In this document: piece after piece, positions 54,686 through 64,000 of the stretch
Layout: every line of letters starts with the position of its first letter
How positions within the stretch are numbered: position 1 is the stretch's first letter
Source of the DNA: Taudactylus pleione
Taxonomy: Eukaryota > Chordata > Amphibia > Anura > Myobatrachidae
Assembly: GCA_031769625.1 (NCBI GenBank)
Contig: JAUIMM010001247.1
Span: forward strand, 62,501-126,500
Reading direction: 5' to 3'
DNA: 64,000 nt
Program-made: the position numbers and the translations under genes
Notes under the pieces: generated by a model
Database searches by the model: none
What the model saw: only the letters and a program-made list of their open reading frames with translations
What the model was told of the DNA's origin: nothing

Positions 54686-56008
54686 CAGTAAAAAGGTCAA
54701 CAATGCCTAGATAGACACCAGATGTTAGACAGTCAATAGGTCAACTGGGACAAAAGGTTGACAGGAACAAAGGGTTGACACACTAAAGGTCAACATGTAA
54801 GAAGGTAGACATGTACAAATGGTGAAAGGGTAGACTCAAAAATGGTCGATATTTTTTGTTGTTAGGGTTAGGCACCAGGAGGGGAGGGTTAGGCACCAGG
54901 AGGGGAGGGTTAGGGTTAGGCATTATAAGGGACAGTTAGAGTTAGGTACCAGGAGGGAGGGCTAGGCACTACAAGGGATGGTTAGGATCAGGCATCAGGA
55001 GGTAGGGCTAGACACTATGGGGCATATTCAATTGTGTGCTACAATTGCAAAAAACCCGCACCTGCGAGGTTTTCCTGCAGTTCCGGGTTTATTGCTACTC
55101 TATTAGGTGCGTGGTTTTTTAAAAAAAAACACACACAGGGAGGTTTTTTATCACGTACCTCATGAGCGTGATTTTTCCTAAAATCGATGATTTTAGGAAA
55201 AATCACCGGGACTTGCTCTGGCACCCTCGCGGAACCCTCCCTGAGGACTAATTAAGCAATTGGAAGTATCCAATTAGCTTAATTAGCCCTTAATTACTCA
55301 CCTTCCTCAGTGCTGAGTCTTCTTCTGCATCCAGCGTTGGGAGCCGGCTCTTCTGCAGCAGGGTGAGTGTGTCGGTGTGTGTGCGTGTGTGTGTGCTGTA
55401 TGTAAGTGTATATGAGATGAGTGAGTGTGCCAGTGTGTGTGTTTGTGTGACCCCCAGTGCGGTGTGTGTGGCCCCACGGAATGGGCGCTGGGAGAACTAC
55501 ATCTCCCAGCAGCCCTTGCTCCTCCCATCAGCTCCCGGGACTCCCAGCAGCCCCCTCTCCAGTAAGAAGAGAGAGGGGAAGCCACTGGGAGCCGCGGAGA
55601 CCCGGGCAGTTAAGCGATTTTATTTTTTTTAATTTACGCGGCGCGGGGTTTTCATTGATGAAAACCCCGCATCCACTGTTTTTTTAATTGAATCCTGTGA
55701 GTATCGGGAGCGCGCATACCTGTGAGATTCCGAAATTGGCCACGAGGGGCGCGAGGTTTTAGGCTCGCTAAACCTCGTGCCCAATTGAATATACCCCTAT
55801 AAGGGACAGTTAGGGTTAGGCACCAGGAGGGAGGGTTAGGGTGAAGATTAGGGCTAGAAAATAAAATAATAATGTCAACCTTTTTTGTTTCAACCTTTTG
55901 ACCCTGTCAACCATTTGTTGACCTTTAGTGTGTCAACCTTTCGTCTAAGTCAACCTATTGACTGTCTAACATCTGGTGTCTATCTAGACACTGTTGACCT
56001 TTTTACTG
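54686..56008. mobile_element. MITE with about 110-bp TIRs and TTAGGG-like interior
   Basis: Left end cagtaaaaaggtcaacaatg and right end ctgttgacctttttactg; the inverted repeats continue to about 54800 and from about 55895. The interior left of the nested insertion has many 'ggttaggcaccaggagg' copies with 'gttagggttagg'. It is split by the element at 55019-55797. Confidence 0.85.
55019..55797. mobile_element. Nested MITE, GGGGCATATTCAATTG ends
   Basis: Ends ggggcatattcaattg and caattgaatatacccc; TAT duplications (55016-55018 and 55798-55800). It carries a GT-rich microsatellite at 55360-55450 and internal palindromes. Younger than the element it interrupts. Confidence 0.93.
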
Positions 56009-56347
56009 TCATTTAATCCACACTCCCTGAGTGTGACGGTCACTCTGCACTTTCAAGCCACGGCTCCGTTCTCTGCTTCCCCCCTGCAGTCCTGAAAACT
56101 TGTAAAAAGGACGAGTGCTTTAAGTGACGGTGTATCATAACGTTGTATAGCGGCACTTCGAGCACTGCTTGTACATGTACCTAAAATTCAAACCTTGATT
56201 TAGTGCCCAGGACAGAAAGTAGTGATTTCCACAACCAAAAAATACAGATACTGTAGAATTGTATTTAATGTCCTGATTCTTTGTTTTGCTTCAAAACAGC
56301 TCTAATGTAAATTTTAGGATTCATTCAAAGTTGTCCCTTAGGTAAAA

Positions 56348-56918
56348 GTAGGGCCGTAGCTAGGGTAGTGCAGCCGGTGCCATTGCACAGGGCACCACAG
56401 GTCAGGGGGCGCTGTTTGGCCCTGTCAAATTTCTGTTTATTATCATTCTTGCTTGTAGTTTCCTCTTATTTCATCCCCAGCATCTCCTGGCCTCTCCTAT
56501 CTCTTCCCTGGCCCTTCCCTATGAGGCCATGGCCCTCTCTCAGGTGCACTATATAATGTCCCTATTTATCCCTAACATCTCCTGGCCTCCCCTATCTCTT
56601 CCCTGGCCCTTCCCCATGAGGCCATGGCCCTCTCTCAGGTGCACTATATTATGTCCCCATTTATCCCCAGCATCTCCTGGCCTCCCCTATCTCTTCCCTG
56701 GCCCTTCCCCATGAGGCTATGGCCCTCTCTCAGGTGCACTATATTATGTCCCTGTTTATCCCCAGCATCTCCTGGCCTCTCCTATCTCTTCCCTGGCCCT
56801 TCCCCATGAAGCCATGGCCCTTTTTTGGGTGCATTATGTCCCTTTGCAAAATGAGGGGGGCGCCAATGCTCTTTCTGGCACAGCGCACCAAAAAGTCTAG
56901 TTACAGCTCTGGGTAAAA
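56348..56918. mobile_element. GCCGTAGCTAG-family element, copy 2, with 95-bp repeats
   Basis: Starts agggccgtagctagggtag and ends tctagttacagctctgg. Inside, 56430-56830 holds about four copies of a 95-bp sequence containing 'catctcctggcctcccctat' and 'ctctcaggtgcactatatta'. Confidence 0.75.
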
Positions 56919-57184
56919 GCTTCTATACTAGCATCAACATTTTATTTATGATACTATAATACCACATTCACACCAACATTTTATTTAATAAGTCCCACTA
57001 ACAGTTTTTTGTTGACCTGCAATGGTCCACGTCTCACTGTATACAGTCACTGAGCAGAGTGATACAGCCTGCCATAGGGAGAGCGACATACATTACTCTA
57101 TACAGATTAGCTTGAGATTTGGCAGGTCAATGACAAGCTAATGACTTGGGGAGAGGGTGCTACATTAAGTGTTGATGTTAATTA
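56919..57184. other. Unassigned
   Basis: No feature recognised. Confidence 0.35.
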
Positions 57185-57332
57185 GGGGTGAGCGGGTTCG
57201 GATTTCTGAAATCCGAACCCCCCCGAGCCAAGGCCGATCCGAGTCAGGCTCGACTTTTCCCACCTGACTCGGATCTGAAATCGAGGCAAAACGTCATCAT
57301 ATCGCCTTCTGAGTCTCGCGGGTTTTGGATCC

Positions 57333-57340
57333 TATATAAG
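57333..57340 (+). promoter_or_regulatory. TATA box of the hAT element
   Basis: TATATAAG followed about 25 bases later by 'ggcgccattttc', a typical leader in hAT elements. The first transposase ATG is about 920 bases on, after the tandem repeats. Confidence 0.55.
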
Positions 57341-57699
57341 GTACCCGCGTCGGCGCCATTTTCTCACTCGGCTGTGGACAGTGAAGAGGGAGGGTGGGAG
57401 TTAGGGCTGGCTGGGCTGTGTAGTGTAGTGTAGTGTAGTGCAGAGTAGTGTTGTGCTGTGCTGCGCTGCTGTTGTCCACTACTTCATAGTCCATAGGGGC
57501 TGGCCATGTTGTGCTGCTGTTGTTAATAGGGGCTGTGTCCACTACTTCAAAGTCCATAGGGGCTGGCTGGACTGTGTTGTGCAGTCAGTTCTCCATAGGG
57601 GCTGTGTCCACTCCAAAGTCCTGTGCAGAGTCCCAGTCCTAAGGGGTGCTGTAGTGTTGTCCAGGGGGTGCTCTGTCCATCAGGGGTGCTCCCCCCAAG

Positions 57700-58230
57700 T
57701 GCTAAAAAAATAATATTTTCTGTGTTTGTGAATTGTGTGCGCAGTAGCCGCACATGCATCAACAAAGTAGTGCCAAGCGTGCGCCTGTGTCATAAGTAAA
57801 GGGCCGGCTGGCTTGACCGTTAAAGGGTGCTGTAACCCCCAAAGTACACTCCAAACCAAAAAAAAAAATATTTTCTGTGTTTGTGAATTGTGTGCACTGT
57901 GGCTGCACGTGCATCAACAAAGGAGCAGCGCCAAGCGTGCGCCTGTGTCCCATAAGTAAAGGGCCGGTTGGCTCATTTCTTAAAGAGTGGTGTAACCCAC
58001 AAAGTGCACTACTCTCCAGCAAAAATAAAAAAATATTTTCTGTGTTTGTGAATTGTGTGCACTGTGGCTGCACGTGCATCAACAAAGGAGCAGCGCCAAG
58101 CGTGCGCCTGTGTCCCATAAGTAAAGGGCCGGTTGGCTCATTTCTTAAAGAGTGGTGTAACCCACAAAGTGCACTACTCTCCAGCAAAAATAAAAAAATA
58201 TTTTCTGTGTTTGTGTGCGCTTTAGCCGCA
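57700..58230. repeat. Tandem repeats of about 165 bp inside the hAT element
   Basis: Three to four copies contain 'atattttctgtgtttgtgaa', 'gcacgtgcatcaacaaag' and 'gggccggttggctcatttct'. Shorter relatives continue at 58670-58890 (gcacttgcatcctcaaagc). Confidence 0.9.
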
Positions 58231-58252
58231 CGTATATATCAATATAACATAA

Positions 58253-58570
58253 ATGGAGGACCAAACTTTCTCCGATAAAAATAAAATAGGGAAAGATCAA
58301 GAACCACTTCCTCCTAGTGCTGTTGCTGCTGCTGGGAGTTGTTCATCATCCCAGAGAGGAAGTAGGAACATCACTACTTTTACAAAACAATTGACCCTCC
58401 AACGGTCCCTAGCGATGAGGATGAAGTACGACAGCAGTCATCCTGAAGCAAAACGTATAACTGAGGCCTTGACTGCTATGTTGGTGTTAGAAGTGCGTCC
58501 GGTATCCGCCATTAGTGCAGTGGGATTTAGACAATTGATGGAGGTAGTGTGTCCCCGGTTCCAAATCCCG
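58253..58570 (+). pseudogene. hAT transposase N-terminal fragment
   Basis: Starts MEDQTFSDKNK and reaches ITEALTAMLVLEVRPVS, GFRQLMEVVCPRFQIPSR. The 'ITxALxxML..D.RP.S.V...GF..LM....P.Y.IPSR' run is the segment between the BED zinc finger and catalytic core of hAT (ZBED-type) transposases. A BED finger is not visible upstream, and the core with its catalytic Asp residues is missing. Confidence 0.8.
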
Positions 58571-58894
58571 TCTAGATTCCACCTGCATCCTCAAAGCAGC
58601 AGCGACAAGCGTGCGTCTGTCTGTTAAAGGGTGGTGTAACCCTCAAAGTGCGCTCCACAAACAATAAAAATATTGTTCTTTTTCTTCTGTCTTTGTGAAT
58701 TGTGTGGGCTGTAGCCGCACTTGCATCCTCAAAGCAGCAGCGACAAGCATGCGTCTGTCTAAGGGTGGTGTAACTCTCAAAGTGCTCCAAAAAATAAAAA
58801 ACTATTTTTTTAATGTGTTTGACTTATGTGCGATGTAGCCGCACTTGCATCCTCAAAGCAGCAGCGACAAGCGTGCGTCTGTCTGTCTGTTAAA

Positions 58895-59126
58895 GGATTA
58901 CATCGGTGACAGCATTCAAGTAGGCATGTCAGACAGTCCGTATCTGTACTGGCAGGAAAAAGCAGCAATTTGGAGGTCCCTGTACAAACTGGCTCTATTT
59001 TACCTGAGTTGCCCCCCCTCCAGTGTGTACTCCGAAAGAGTGTTTAGTGCAGCCGGGAACCTTGTCAGCGAAAGGCGTAGGAGGTTGCTTCCACAAAATG
59101 TGGAGAAGATGATGTTCATAAAATGA
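58895..59126 (+). pseudogene. hAT transposase C-terminal dimerisation domain
   Basis: Encodes 'YWQEKAAIWRSLYKLALFYL', 'PPSSVYSERVFSAAGNLVSE' and 'RRRLLPQNVEKMMFIK', the hATC dimerisation domain (W...YP.L...A...L..P.SS...ERVFS..G.....R.RL.P..VE.L.F). It lies about 320 bases after the N-terminal fragment, and repeat copies fill the space where the core should be. Confidence 0.88.
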
Positions 59127-59931
59127 ATTATCAACTCTTTCAGGGAGACCAGCCTCCAGAACGTACAGAGGGACCTGTGGTTGTGGATTCCAGCGGGGAC
59201 GAATTAATACTCTGAGGATGAGGATGTACACAACACTGAAGAGGGTGAGGAATCGGTGGATGAGGAGGATGAGGAGGATGAGGACGACATCTTGCCTCCG
59301 TAGAGCCAGTTTGTGCAGAGACAGATTAATTGCCAGCTTGTTTTGTGGGGGCCCAAACGAACCAATCATTTCAGCCACAGTCATGTGGCAGACCCTGGCG
59401 CTGAAATGTTTGGTTTGTTAAAGTGTGCATGTCCTGTTTATACAACATAAGGGTGGGTGGGAGGGCCCAAGGACAATTCCATCTTGCACCTCTTTTTTTT
59501 TCATTTGCATTATGTATAGTTTGGGGCCTAGTTTTTCAAACTGCCATCCTGTCTGCCACTGCAGTGCCACTCCTAGATGGGTCACGTGTTTGTGCCGCCC
59601 ACTCGTATCTCTTAGCATAGTCATCCAGCTACCTCGGTGCAACATTTTGGACATAAAAACACTATTGTGAGGTGTGAGGTGTTCAGAATAGACTGGAAAT
59701 GAGTGGAAATTAAGGTTATTGAGGTTAATAATAGCATAGGAGCAGAAAAACCCACAAATTCTGTGATTTTAGCTGTTTTTATGCTTTTTAAAAAAAAAAA
59801 ACAGATCCAAAACACAAAACCCAGAACCCAAAACACGGAAGGGTGGTTTTGGCAAAACCAATCCAGATCCAAAACACAAAGAAAGATCCAGATCCAAAAC
59901 CAAAACACGAAAAGTGGCCGGTGCACACCCC

Positions 59932-60172
59932 AACGGAATTATTTTTATGGTAATGTGGTCTTGGTGGGTCTTCAAAAATATGTTGTTGGGATCATAAGAT
60001 TTGACAAGTCTGCAAAAAATTGTTAGAGGCACATTGAGCATTACTATACCTATAAACAAAAAGTTGGTGTGATGCCTAGGATTTAAATGTGTTTTAAAGA
60101 TGTTATAACATCTACTAGGCAAATCGGATCAACCTTCTCCATGTATCTATTTTTTCCGTCGGTCCTCTCCTA
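59932..60172. other. Unassigned
   Basis: No gene or bounded repeat recognised. Confidence 0.35.
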
Positions 60173-60702
60173 AGCTGGATACACTAGGACGACGGATTGG
60201 CCATCCGGCTGATTCACCGTCCTGACGATTGGTAAGTGCATACACACTTACCAATTGTCAGCCCGATGTGTCGTGATTGACGTTTACATGCGCCCACCCA
60301 GTTGAGCTGTCAGTCACCGACGGCCCATGCAGCAAGTGTAAGGGTGGTCGGCTGACTGCCTGTACGCACAGCAAGATACACCATTATATCTGCAGGTATA
60401 CTGGGCATCAGCTGTTCAGCATAGTCAATGTGATATGTCATTCACAGACATATAGGGGTCTAGTTACTAAGCAGTTTTAGGAGACAGAGTGAAAAGTGAT
60501 AAGTCTGTGATAAGGTACCAGCCAATCAGCTCCCAACTGTCATCTCACAGGCTGTGTTTGAAAAATGACAGTTGGGAGCTGATTGGCTGGCACCTTATCA
60601 CTCTGTCTCCTAACTGCTTAGTAAATAGACCCCATAGTCTGTACACACTGGCCCACGCACACACAATATATAGTACATTATGTTGGACAGTGTGTACCCA
60701 GC
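60173..60702. mobile_element. MITE, AGCTGGATACAC ends, with nested insertion
   Basis: Left end agctggatacactagg; right end gtgtacccagcactagg. Inside, 'ttaccaatcgtcagg'-type arms pair. It is interrupted by the 179-bp element at 60455-60633. Confidence 0.7.
60455..60633. mobile_element. Nested 179-bp hairpin MITE
   Basis: Arms ggggtctagttactaagcag and ctgcttagtaaatagacccc, then 'aggagacagagtg', and 'ccagccaatcagctcccaac' all pair with the other half, so nearly the whole element is a hairpin. ATA duplications at 60452-60454 and 60634-60636. Confidence 0.93.
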
Positions 60703-63700
60703 ACTAGGTAAGTGGAGATGAACTGAAAGTGGTAATTTACCAGTTCTGTATTTGTCTGTATGGAGCACATCTGACTGGGGAGACAGAGATAAGGGTGAAG
60801 GTTAATATAATTGAATGAGAATTTTTTTTTTATTGAACCAATTTTTCAGGTCACATGAACAGACGCTGTAATGTCTCACATACTGGTTTCTGGATATTGT
60901 CACAAGTCTCTGATTACAGCTCCACAAACTATTAAATGAATCACAAAGTACTTAGTAATATGATCCATAGATGGCACTGGCTCATTATTAGTGATAAGCC
61001 ATAAGTGTATTTAGTCATACTGTACAGAACCATTTATACACAGATTACATGCAGTAAGCTCTGTGTGCTTATGGGACTTGGAAATTACCACCAGTAAGTG
61101 ACAGAATTCTCACCCAGTCAAGAGGAAAGCCAAATAAAAAGGGAATTAAGGGACAAACACAGTATACAGTAGTAAGTACGGGCTCACTCTAACAATCACG
61201 GCACAGTACACTCATCAGAGATAAAGCAAATATTATATCTAAATATTGTGTAGTCTCATGACCTCAGTACATGGGGCAGTTGTGCTTATTATAGGCCAGT
61301 CAGGGGCAGCTTCATGCAGAGCGGATTTTACCCTTCCGAGGCGCCGTCTTTAGCGCTGTAACGCAGTAAGTCATTTACAAGGGTGCGATACTTGCAGGTC
61401 AGCAGGTTATGCAGCGGTTGCCTTGTCAAAGCAGTCTATGCGAAATGTTCGTTGTGTCAGGTTTGTATTAATTCTTTAACCTGGGGTGGATGCAGGAGAT
61501 AGAGCTGGAACGGGTTTGCAGTATTGAAATGCAGCAGCTTTAATGGGAGTAATGGATTCATGAAATTGTGGCAGAAAACAAACAAATCTGAGTGATGTCC
61601 GGCAGAAAAACAAGTCCAATGAGTGAGGCTGGAAACAGGTGTTAGGCTGAGAAAGCACAAGTCCAATGGAGGTGTGACTGAGGAACAGAGGGCTGAGGTG
61701 CTGGAGTGGGTTCTGAGTCTGGAGAGTACACAAACCGTGGGGTGAGTATCGGGGTATAGCAGGGTAGATGCGGGTATCTGGGAACAGCCTGTGCTGGAGA
61801 CAGAGCAGGAAACGGAGCACTGCTGGGACTGATAACACCCCGAGCTAAGGAGCACAGAGACCTCTCACAGGTTGTGCTGTGTATACGGGACACTGGCAAC
61901 TAGAGGGCGTGCAGCACACCCTTCAGTACCATGGGAAGGTGCATGATAGGCTGCTGAGAGTAAACACAAGATGCTCCAACCTGATTGGCCCATTCAGGTC
62001 ACATGTCCAAAACCAAGATGGCAGCACCCAGCAATCCCCAGCGTGGCAGCGCTGCCAGTCTTACCTGTCACCACATAGCTCGTACCCCTCAGACATCCAC
62101 ATGCACCTCGTGCCAACCTCCAGACACCAGCACCCCCTCCAGTAGGACCGTGCTAAAGCACCCGCAAGGGCAGAGACCGCAACTCACAGGCACAACAACT
62201 CTGGTGGTAACACGTTGGCACTGCTAGCTGGGTGCCGGTCATGTCTAATTAGTGTAATGAATCTGGTTAATGTTACGATGTATCACGTATAGATAGGATC
62301 ATATCTTCTCCCCTATATGCCGCTGGTATAGCCCAAATTGATTATTAAGGGGAGACTTGGTCCCCACATGTATGTTATATTGGAACAGGGACATAGCGGT
62401 AATAACTAACCACAGCGGCACAACATACATGTGATAGGGGAGAGTGACCCGATAAGTGTTTAGTACTGACAGCGGCGATATATCATATATATATATATAT
62501 GTATGTATACTGAGTTACTGATGTCGTCTCATTACAATTATTAACATTAAACACATCGATATTTCAGCCTATACTTATTTACTAAGAGAACATTCTCTGC
62601 TTTCTTTATTTATTAAAGACACATGATCTATGCAATACCAATTATCTGGTAATAAATACTAGCTGATATAATACTGTTCCCATATAATGTAACCAGCATT
62701 GTACCTTTATGAGATTGTATGAAATGCAATTTTGTATACTAAATATATGGTATTTTGATCATTTATGATCCTAGTACAAATCATTATTCTATCATCACGA
62801 GACTGTATGAACTGCAATCATATGTATTTTGTATATTAAATAATTGATATGCTATTGTTGTAGATTACTGTATAAATCATTACCCTATATATAAATCTCA
62901 GATACATACATCGTATACCTGGTACACTATGATTAATAACCCACTGAGTAAAGAGCTGTATGATATTTATATAGTGGGGAATGTAATAGCTGGAATAACT
63001 GCCAGAGGTAACTGTATCCTTTTCAATTATGTTACAATTATATTTCATACAGACAGTGAACATTCTCAATATAAGATACATAGTTACCCTAATTATGGAC
63101 AATACTCCCAACTAGCTGGAGTCAAATATGATATATACTGTATTTTGAGAATAGCAGCTACAAGACATGTATGATCAGTATATAGGATAAGGTAACAATA
63201 ATATCAGACATTAATATTAGGGTATAGATTTAACTCTTTATTAAAAGACATGAGAATAAGACACTCCACTATATACAAGGATATATTTTCTTTTATTTTA
63301 ATCACTAAAATTCTTTTCATACTGTACACATGTCTTTCTATGTTTTTAACCAAATATTTTGCATTTGTATTATCTGTATAAAACTGTAAATATAATAAAG
63401 GTTATATTTTAACATTTGTGCACCATATACAGATTCCTGTCCAATAAATGTATCTTCTGGACCTGTGGTAGCACCTCCAACTATAATTAAGATTGAGAAT
63501 CACTATTATTAAGGGCATTTTGTGTATACATTAGGTTAATAATTTCCTGTGCAACATATTTCTTCTCCTCTTCTATAGGTCAGTAGTTTAGTAATGTTTA
63601 TACATACGCAGAGTGCACCTTACTGCAGCCTAATCATAGGTACAGTACAGGACTTCTCTGCTATGGGGACTGTCCGCAAGAAATCAGTCAGTGTCTTTGT

Positions 63701-63734
63701 GTGCGAATGGCCCAGTGTAATGAGAAGGGGCCCA
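60703..63734. other. Intergenic, mostly unassigned
   Basis: 60703-61440 and 62230-63734 are AT-rich with no gene seen; (TA)n at 62478. 61450-62225 is GC-richer and resembles a retroelement terminal segment, but I could not fix ends or a target duplication. No open frame matches a family. Confidence 0.4.
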
Positions 63735-63737
63735 TAA

Positions 63738-64000
63738 GCTGGGTACACACGTAAAGATCTTCTGCCCAACCATCCAACTTGTTGATTGGTTGGAATGAGA
63801 ATCTGGTAATGTATGGGAGTAACTGATGATCAGCAATTTGCTCCTAAACGCCGGAAAATAGACAAAAACTGTTTGAACAAATTGTTTAGATCAAACATTT
63901 AACAAACTTGTCTGACGTCATTTTCATCTGTTTTCTGGCATTTAGGAGCAAATTGCTTATCAGTTACTCCCATATGTTACCAGATTTTCATTCCAACCAA
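63738..64000. mobile_element. Hairpin MITE, second copy (cut by window end)
   Basis: Starts gctgggtacacacgtaaag after a TAA and shares 'caaccatccaact(a/t)gtt', 'gattggttggaatgagaatc' and 'agcaaatttgct'-type arms with the MITE at 8946-9263. The window ends before its right terminus. Confidence 0.85.

Larger units (their letters stand above)
57185..59931 (+). mobile_element. hAT element, internally deleted
   Basis: Starts ggggtgagcgggttcgg and ends ccggtgcacacccc, short imperfect inverted ends. The subterminal regions are rich in 'atccgaac' and 'atccaaaac' repeats. Between them lie a TATA-bearing leader, three tandem segments of about 165 bp (57700-58230), and two transposase fragments (58253-58570 and 58895-59126). 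I could not confirm an 8-bp target duplication. Confidence 0.8.

Overview
This is eukaryotic nuclear DNA. It has split exons with GT-AG introns, many MITE-like inverted-repeat elements with 3-bp target duplications, and degenerate DIRS-like, Penelope-like and hAT elements. That mixture, a tectorin-like NIDO gene and very long minisatellites suggest a large-genome non-mammalian vertebrate, most likely an anuran amphibian. The organism is inferred, not proven.

One host gene is well supported, on the + strand from about 6.0 to 39.85 kb, with its 5' (signal peptide) exon not visible. Eight symmetric 33-nt phase 1-1 microexons (6029 to 21624) each encode one 11-residue Q/acidic repeat. Four exons then encode a NIDO domain (21776-21906, 22201-22482, 29053-29190, 31110-31269), and a final cysteine-rich exon ends at a TAA (39663-39847). 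All 13 exons join in one frame (1160 nt, 386 codons including stop). The first six microexons lie in a 1.4-1.7 kb unit repeated six times. Nearly every intron carries its own minisatellite: 25-bp, CA-rich, 30-bp, 70-bp, about 20-bp, 43-bp and a 4.6 kb array of a 33-bp unit.

Upstream (0-5.8 kb) are a tandemly duplicated module of about 1.6 kb holding an exon-like block, and a decayed DIRS-type reverse transcriptase/RNase H. Downstream (40-64 kb) is mostly repeats: MITEs (some nested), a broken Penelope-like element with RT and GIY-YIG domains (minus strand, 43.4-45.4 kb), a diverged copy of the microexon unit (49.8-50.4 kb), minisatellites, and a hAT element with its transposase core deleted (57.2-59.9 kb). 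I saw no tRNA, rRNA, CRISPR or prokaryotic features.

The most unusual biology is the amplified microexon cassette feeding a secreted-type NIDO protein. Second is the exon-like block at 1.4/3.6 kb, whose two copies differ more inside the block than in its flank.
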